Assembly (NCBI RefSeq): GCF_000745475.1
Contig: NZ_KN050692.1
Span: 248,001 to 312,000, forward strand
Source of the DNA: Allobosea sp. UNC402CLCol
GTDB taxonomy: Bacteria > Pseudomonadota > Alphaproteobacteria > Rhizobiales > Beijerinckiaceae
Reading direction: 5' to 3'
Length of the DNA stretch: 64,000 nt
Shown piece after piece: positions 59,689 through 64,000 of the stretch. Numbering within the stretch: position 1 is the stretch's first letter; each line of letters begins with the position of its first letter. A program made the position numbers and the translations under genes. A model generated the notes under the pieces. The model was given only the letters and a program-made list of their open reading frames with translations. It was not told the origin of the DNA and searched no databases.

Positions 59689-59910
59689 TCAATCCGCGCT
59701 CCCGAGATCGCGTCCGGTCACTGCATCAACGACCCGAGCATACGACTTGATGAAGACGTGCGGGCGCCGCAGCCCTTCCGGGAACTCGGGATGCCACACG
59801 AGGTCTTCGATCACTCGCGCCTCAGCCTTGGACATTCTGCCCTGCTTGACGAGGTCGTCGACGAGCTCAACCGCACGGCCAGCGGGGCTTTCCGTGTGGA
59901 GGAGCTTCAT
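59689..59910 (-). CDS. small hypothetical protein upstream of terminase
   Basis: 73 aa from ATG 59910: MKLLHTESPAGRAVELVDDL, VKQGRMSKAEARVIEDLVWH. Helical; no domain recognised. It lies 3 bp before terS in the same direction and its start overlaps, back to back, that of the plus-strand gene at 59909. Confidence 0.6.
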   Translation of the reverse strand: MKLLHTESPAGRAVELVDDLVKQGRMSKAEARVIEDLVWHPEFPEGLRRPHVFIKSYARVVDAVTGRDLGSAD

Positions 59911-60163
59911 GGCAACATCCGGTGAAGGCGAATTGGGGTTCAGTTCGATGCCTGAGACCAGGACCGACGTTGCCGTCGAGGCCACGGCGAAAGCGTTCCA
60001 CGAGACTTGCCGTGAGAAGCGGCAATACACCTGGGAGCAATCGAGCGAGGAATGGCGCCGCGACCTGCGAGCTTTTGTTCGGCCGATCGTCGAAGCGGCG
60101 CTGGTCGCTTCTGATGCCTATGTGGCTGCGGCGCTGCCTACGCCCACCAAGGGCGATCGATGA
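59909..60163 (+). CDS. small hypothetical protein
   Basis: 84 aa from ATG 59909 (GGAGG upstream); ATG 59948 is an alternative. The C-terminal part (AFHETCREKRQYTWEQSSEE; WRRDLRAFVRPIVEAALVAS) is a helical pattern repeatedly found in short phage left-arm proteins. Convergent with the zinc-finger gene (26-bp overlap). Confidence 0.6.
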   Translation: MATSGEGELGFSSMPETRTDVAVEATAKAFHETCREKRQYTWEQSSEEWRRDLRAFVRPIVEAALVASDAYVAAALPTPTKGDR

Positions 60164-60455
60164 ACGGCTTCCCCGCGATGATGACGACCGGTACGACTTC
60201 GCAGCCGGCGCCATCATAATCGCCGCTGTTCAGCCGCTCTGTGGCCGTTTCCTTGCTGCTGGCGATGCCGCAAGTGAAAACGCCTTGGCAGTTGTTAGAA
60301 ACCGCCCAGGCTCGATGCCCGGCGATGTCGAGAATGTTGCAGATTGGGCAGCGATTGAGTTCGGGCCGGTCAGCATAGACCACGGCTCGCTCGTCGCGTG
60401 GATCGAACCTCATCTCACAAGACTGGCATTCCAGCGTCTTCGGGAGCCGAGGCAT
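60138..60455 (-). CDS. small zinc-finger-like protein
   Basis: 105 aa. Two CxxC pairs (LECQSCEMRF and NRCPICNILD) form a zinc ribbon; two more Cys (NNCQGVFTCGIAS) follow. Ends FIDRPWWA. No family name. Possibly a regulator of nearby phage genes. Confidence 0.6.
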   Translation of the reverse strand: MPRLPKTLECQSCEMRFDPRDERAVVYADRPELNRCPICNILDIAGHRAWAVSNNCQGVFTCGIASSKETATERLNSGDYDGAGCEVVPVVIIAGKPFIDRPWWA

Positions 60456-60895
60456 TGCATTGACCTTCTGCCACTCGCCGGGGACAATCCGGCGCTGAAA
60501 CCGTCGGGGCCGTTATCTGGCTGGTCCGAAGCGGACTGCTAGTCGACGAGAGAGCTTGCCCTCCGGCGTGTATGCCCGTGTCTCCTGACACCCGAAGGGT
60601 AGGACTGACCGCGCTCCCGCGCTTCCGGCACGCCCCCATCGCTCCGTCTCTGGCGGATGGGCCTCCGCCCGTTCCCGGGCCTCTCGCCGAACTCTAAATC
60701 TTGCATCGTCGCAAAGGGCCGTTTCGCGCTATGCGCTGGCCGGGAGGTGCCGTTAGCGACACGTTTCGCGACGATGACCGATGCATGCCTGCAAAACGGG
60801 GGTTCGACAACCACCCAATTTCGGCTTCAAATCTTGCGTTGCTACAAGATTATGGAGGTGTAGCGCGAACCTTCAAATGGCAACAAGCTTGGGAA
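60456..60895. other. non-coding/regulatory stretch with inverted repeats
   Basis: 440 bp without a credible gene. It contains AATCTTG-N8-CAAGATT (60830-60836 with 60845-60851), a half-site copy AAATCTTGC near 60696-60704, and a 9-bp inverted pair CATCGTCGC (60704-60712) with GCGACGATG (60768-60776) that could fold a ~73-nt stem-loop. Possible operators or a small RNA; neither is proven. Confidence 0.45.
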
Positions 60896-62413
60896 TTAGG
60901 CCCCGGCCCAGAGTCGGAGAAGCTCAGTGACCGCATCGCCTGGTTTGATCGATCTCGGCTGAACATGAGCCAGCCCGAGGGCATGCCAGACTTCTCGCTC
61001 AATCGAGCGGAACACCGCAGTGAAGCTTTCCTCGCGGCCATAGACGAAGGGACCTATCGATGCGGGTTGGCCATCCAGCTCGCATCGCTCCTCTTCCCAA
61101 TCGTTGATTCGAGAGTGAGCCAATGCGTGGAAGCCCATCACCTCAGCATCAATTTCAAAGGGCACTCCTGGTCTCGATGCCCTTCTTCGCACTGCCTCCG
61201 CCATCGCCAGCGCCTGCGCCGCCGGTGCAACAAGCCAAGCCGGGTTGACGTAGTGCACTTCGGGCTCTGCCCGCGAGGCTACGGCTTCTCGAAACCCGTA
61301 CACCTCGATGGAGCCATTATCGCGGATGAGCCACCGAGACGGGCTCTGATCAACGACCTCGACGCCGTGGGCGATTGGCCTCGGGTGCCAGCTGATGCGA
61401 CCGTCCCCTGCGGGAAAAACGGGTTGCTTTTCGAATAACATTCGACCTTCCGGGCGCAGCAACTGCGTCCAGGCATTACGACTGTCGAGATCTTGCAGCT
61501 CTAGCGAGCTTTGCGGGTACACACAGAAACGGAAAAAAATCCCTCTAGGCGGGTTTGGCCATGACATGCGGCAACGACCATGAAGCGCACCCCGATCAGC
61601 GCTGTCTCGAAGAAAGGCTGACGCCCTCGATCGCTCTTCAGCAATCCGTTCACTACGGGTCCGAGCGTCCCAAAAGACGTTCTGCAAGTCCTGCATGGTC
61701 ATGGGCGCGGCTGCCAGAGCGCGCCTGATATAGCTCGCAGGCGGATCGCCATAGCCGTGCGGAGCTAATGTGGAGCGGTTGACTCGGATGACGACAACGC
61801 CTGTGTCGTCGCTCTCTGGATCCAGTACAGCATGGCATTCCAAACTCGCCAGCGGCGGGTCGATCACGCTCTGGACCGCCGCTTGAAGCTTCTGAGCAAG
61901 CTCAGTCACCCGCGGGAGCTTCGTGATCCCGCAACACACCCGAGGCGTGGATTTGTCCTCATCTGCTCCAAGAACGAGTGTCCCGCCCCAAGCGTTAGCG
62001 AGCGCCACGATTTCTCGCGCGATCCCGTCTCTCCCGGGCCGATCAAGGTCCTCTCCCTTATGCCACCGGTGCGGGCCAGCACCGTTGGGGACAGAAAGAT
62101 CTCGTTTGAATTCAATATCGGCCGTTTCCGAGGTGCCGATCAGGCCAAGGATGTCCTGCCAAGTGATGGCGTTGATCGCGATCGTTGAGATGCTCAGACT
62201 CGATCCCCCTGAAATTATCAGCTCTTGCGCCCTCTGCGCTCTGTTGGTGCACCCGCTTTGAAACTGAGATCGACAGTCTCGATCGAGGCCCAGCGAACAG
62301 CTCGCGCACGTCGGGCACGGCGTCAACGAGAGGATCGCGAACCAAGTCAGTTCACGGGGACTTTGGAAACCAGACCTCGAGCAAGCCCGACAAATCTCGG
62401 CCTGGGAGGACAA
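60896..62413 (-). CDS. AlbA_2 (Schlafen-like) DNA/RNA-binding domain protein
   Basis: Up to 505 aa. Residues ~83-240 (counting from ATG 62413) form the AlbA_2 domain: WQDILGLIGTSETADIEFKR, EIVALANAWGGTLVLGADED and DTGVVVIRVNRSTLAPHGYG. The rest (~250-505) is unassigned, with no helicase motif. The first ~72 residues are Cys-rich and unlike the family, and overlap the upstream gene by 62 bp. A CTG at 62197 preceded by GGGGGA gives a 433-aa protein that fits the domain start better. AlbA_2/Schlafen proteins bind or cut nucleic acid, and some are defence genes. Confidence 0.75.
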   Translation of the reverse strand: MSSQAEICRACSRSGFQSPRELTWFAILSLTPCPTCASCSLGLDRDCRSQFQSGCTNRAQRAQELIISGGSSLSISTIAINAITWQDILGLIGTSETADIEFKRDLSVPNGAGPHRWHKGEDLDRPGRDGIAREIVALANAWGGTLVLGADEDKSTPRVCCGITKLPRVTELAQKLQAAVQSVIDPPLASLECHAVLDPESDDTGVVVIRVNRSTLAPHGYGDPPASYIRRALAAAPMTMQDLQNVFWDARTRSERIAEERSRASAFLRDSADRGALHGRCRMSWPNPPRGIFFRFCVYPQSSLELQDLDSRNAWTQLLRPEGRMLFEKQPVFPAGDGRISWHPRPIAHGVEVVDQSPSRWLIRDNGSIEVYGFREAVASRAEPEVHYVNPAWLVAPAAQALAMAEAVRRRASRPGVPFEIDAEVMGFHALAHSRINDWEEERCELDGQPASIGPFVYGREESFTAVFRSIEREVWHALGLAHVQPRSIKPGDAVTELLRLWAGA

Positions 62414-63596
62414 CTTTCCGCGCCGAGAATTTCGTCTGCGCAGATACTATCGACGCAACGGAAGCCGCTGTCGCAGAGTCAGCGTCGTTGAAATAGCGGA
62501 CTTCTCCCTGGGATGGAGCCGCCTTCACTTGCTCGATGCCCTTGGCCACCTTGATCTTCAGGCCGTCGCTAGTCGATGCAACCTTCTCAAGCCTCTGCTG
62601 AGCCTCTTTCGCAGCTGATGTTTGGCCGCTATCTGCGATCTGAAAAAATACGCTCGTGAGCGCAGGGGAACCCGACGGATCCTTTACAACCTTGCTATCA
62701 CTCGAAGTCGCGCTCGCCAAAGCCCCGATCGCCTTGGACACCGCTTCGGCATTCTTCTGAAGGCTATTGTTACCGCCCAAAACCGAAGTAGCCTCGGCAG
62801 TCGCCAATGCAACAGAGCTTTTTCTGATATCGTCGGCGTTTACCCCAGCTGCCTTCTCAAGAGACTTGGCAATATCAAGGCCTGATTGCTTGACCGCAGC
62901 CTCCTCTCCATCCGTCTTTGCTTTCTCAGCAAGAATTGGACACGCAATAGACGCCATCCCGAACAAAGCGAAACCATGGCTCAGTGGTGTGAACATCGGG
63001 AGACCCAAATTTGAGTCCTTACCCCAAATTACGCCAATTACCGTTCCGTTTTCATCGAAGATTGGTCCCCCGCTCATGCCGGGAACGATATTGTTCGACA
63101 TGATGATCTTGCCTAGCTCGCCGAGCCCTCTGTTCGAGACGATGCCGGGAAACATGACCAGGGGATTCGAGTTCCCGATAGGATAACCAGCAGCGGTGAT
63201 ACCTTGCTCCGCCCTTGGAGCAACGCAGCTCAGCGAGACGCTTCTTGAAATACCAGCGGACCTGACCGAGTCGCTGCTAATGTATAGCAGGCACAAATCA
63301 AGCATCGGCGACGTACAGTCAATCTTTCTTGCTGTATATCCACTTCCTTCGCGTGTCTTAAGTGATACAGATATTCGATCTTTGGTTTCATCAAACAAAT
63401 TCAACACATGGCGAGCCGTAACAATATAGCCATCGGCACCAATCAAAAACCCAGAGCCGTGATCTTTCTTTTTCCCGTCCTGGTCCTTGATCTCAATGTA
63501 TACTACAGTGTCAGCGAGCTGCGAGAGGCTAGTTTGGGACATCACTGCGGTGCTAACGCAGAAAATCGCCAGAGCAGCCAAAAACAGCTTCAACAT
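62352..63596 (-). CDS. secreted trypsin-like serine protease with helical C-terminal region
   Basis: 414 aa with a signal peptide (MLKLFLAALAIFCVSTAVMS). The chymotrypsin-fold domain has the full triad: His63 in IVTARHVL, Asp100 in PMLDLCLLYI and Ser175 in VPGMSGGPIF. Residues ~210-400 are a helical, Ala/Ser/Lys-rich region without known family, perhaps a stalk. Base composition is more AT-rich than in the phage structural genes, a hint of separate origin. It starts 9 bp after the metallopeptidase stop. Confidence 0.87.
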   Translation of the reverse strand: MLKLFLAALAIFCVSTAVMSQTSLSQLADTVVYIEIKDQDGKKKDHGSGFLIGADGYIVTARHVLNLFDETKDRISVSLKTREGSGYTARKIDCTSPMLDLCLLYISSDSVRSAGISRSVSLSCVAPRAEQGITAAGYPIGNSNPLVMFPGIVSNRGLGELGKIIMSNNIVPGMSGGPIFDENGTVIGVIWGKDSNLGLPMFTPLSHGFALFGMASIACPILAEKAKTDGEEAAVKQSGLDIAKSLEKAAGVNADDIRKSSVALATAEATSVLGGNNSLQKNAEAVSKAIGALASATSSDSKVVKDPSGSPALTSVFFQIADSGQTSAAKEAQQRLEKVASTSDGLKIKVAKGIEQVKAAPSQGEVRYFNDADSATAASVASIVSAQTKFSARKVVLPGRDLSGLLEVWFPKSP

Positions 63597-63605
63597 TGGA
63601 TTCCC

Positions 63606-64000
63606 CTAGATATTATAGAGACCACGAATGCAAGCGAGATCACGGGGGTGGATATTCTTGCCACCGGCTGAGATGAGCTCTCTCCACACTCCGTTATCGT
63701 CCTTATATTCTCCCCATCCCTCTAGAACGGGATACATCATGACAGAATCCTTGTTGAATTTCGGATCTCCAACGCAGGCGGTAGTCGCGGGTAGCCTTTG
63801 CAATATTTGCTCAGTGGTTGTTTTCGGCGACCACTTATAATCTAGCATATCGGCAATAACTTTCTCGGGATTCCATCGCACTGCCCCGGGAAACATGTGT
63901 TCATGCTCCAACCCAAGAGCATGACCGAATTCGTGTTCAATTGTCGGACTATATGGATCCTCTAGATTCATTGTCCTCTTGGTTTTCGGCGCAAACAAAT
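63606..64000 (-). CDS. metzincin-type zinc metallopeptidase (N-terminus beyond window)
   Basis: The frame stays open to the window edge; at least 130 residues are seen. The zinc site HEFGHALGLEHEH fits HExxHxxGxxH, with the Glu after the third His as in astacin/serralysin-like enzymes, and a Met-turn SVMMYPVL follows ~55 residues later. The start of the protein, perhaps with a signal peptide, lies outside. It is the first visible gene of a leftward trio with the trypsin-like protease and the AlbA_2 protein. Confidence 0.85.
   Translation of the reverse strand, partial: LFAPKTKRTMNLEDPYSPTIEHEFGHALGLEHEHMFPGAVRWNPEKVIADMLDYKWSPKTTTEQILQRLPATTACVGDPKFNKDSVMMYPVLEGWGEYKDDNGVWRELISAGGKNIHPRDLACIRGLYNI

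Larger units (their letters stand above)
21466..64000. mobile_element. prophage B: contractile-tailed (myovirus-type) prophage, right end outside window
   Basis: An ordered set of phage genes: left-arm small genes, repair island, lysis genes, tail fibre to baseplate, tape measure, tail tube, tail sheath, neck, capsid, portal, and large and small terminase. The sheath shows a contractile tail. No second att copy is seen to the right of 21465 in this window. Integrase, repressor and replication genes of B are not found, so they must lie beyond the edge. Whether the last three genes (60896-64000) belong to the phage or are cargo is uncertain. Confidence 0.9.

Noticed and set aside
60539..60863. 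short open frames on both strands in the 60.5-60.9 kb gap
   Set aside because: They overlap each other, have Arg/Pro-rich random composition and interrupt the inverted repeats; no support as genes.
1..64000. CRISPR array or insertion sequence
   Set aside because: No regularly spaced direct repeats and no transposase with terminal inverted repeats were seen anywhere in the window.

Overview
The first 17.3 kb is GC-rich chromosomal DNA of an alphaproteobacterium. The family mix (several ABC and TRAP systems, an HcnABC-type oxidase, hydantoinase A/B) and a LexA box of the alphaproteobacterial GTTC-N7-GTTC type point to Hyphomicrobiales, perhaps a Bosea-like genus; the genus is a guess. Two catabolic blocks are visible. 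Block 1 (1-8463) has a crotonase and a PotABCD-like ABC importer on the minus strand, divergent from an IclR regulator and a three-subunit FAD/2Fe-2S amine or amino-acid dehydrogenase. Two TTATC-N7-GATAA palindromes sit at its two promoters. Block 2 (8517-17345) has a TRAP importer divergent from a LysR regulator that is followed by hydantoinase A/B and an HpcH/HpaI aldolase. A shared 19-bp palindrome with a T-N11-A core lies upstream of lysR and of hyuA. Both blocks look like uptake-plus-degradation units for nitrogenous carbon sources.

From 18038 onward the DNA is phage-derived. Two identical 51-bp 3' fragments of a tRNA-Asp(GTC) gene (18038-18088 and 21415-21465) mark nested integration events. 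The first interval (element A, 3.4 kb) is a collapsed prophage: a left-arm gene, a methylase 5' fragment fused to an endolysin 5' fragment, a methyltransferase and a tyrosine integrase. The second (element B) is a contractile-tailed prophage that runs off the right edge. A and B share left-end sequence and the endolysin start, so A derives from a relative of B.

Element B is laid out as follows. 21.5-27.1 kb holds tightly overlapping small left-arm genes on the plus strand. 27.1-32.4 kb is a DNA-repair and regulatory island: an SRAP peptidase operon behind a good SOS box, an ATP-dependent DNA ligase, a HigA-like antitoxin and a PRC-barrel protein. 32.5-35.1 kb is a lysis cassette. 35.1-36.2 kb is an O-acyltransferase moron. 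36.3-50 kb encodes tail and baseplate, broken by two plus-strand secreted-protein morons. 49-59.7 kb encodes neck, capsid, portal and terminase. 59.7-64 kb holds accessory genes, ending in a metzincin, trypsin-like protease and AlbA_2/Schlafen cassette cut by the edge. Element B's own integrase, repressor and replication genes are not in the window.

Most notable points: an Acb1-like 2H phosphoesterase (anti-CBASS) domain fused to the DUF2213 prohead protease/scaffold; a C CCT TTT slippery site that would make a G/GT-type tail chaperone fusion; a LexA box controlling the SRAP operon; the nested tRNA-Asp attachment sites; and the secreted-protease/Schlafen-like cassette at the right edge. All functions are assigned by reading motifs; no database search was run.
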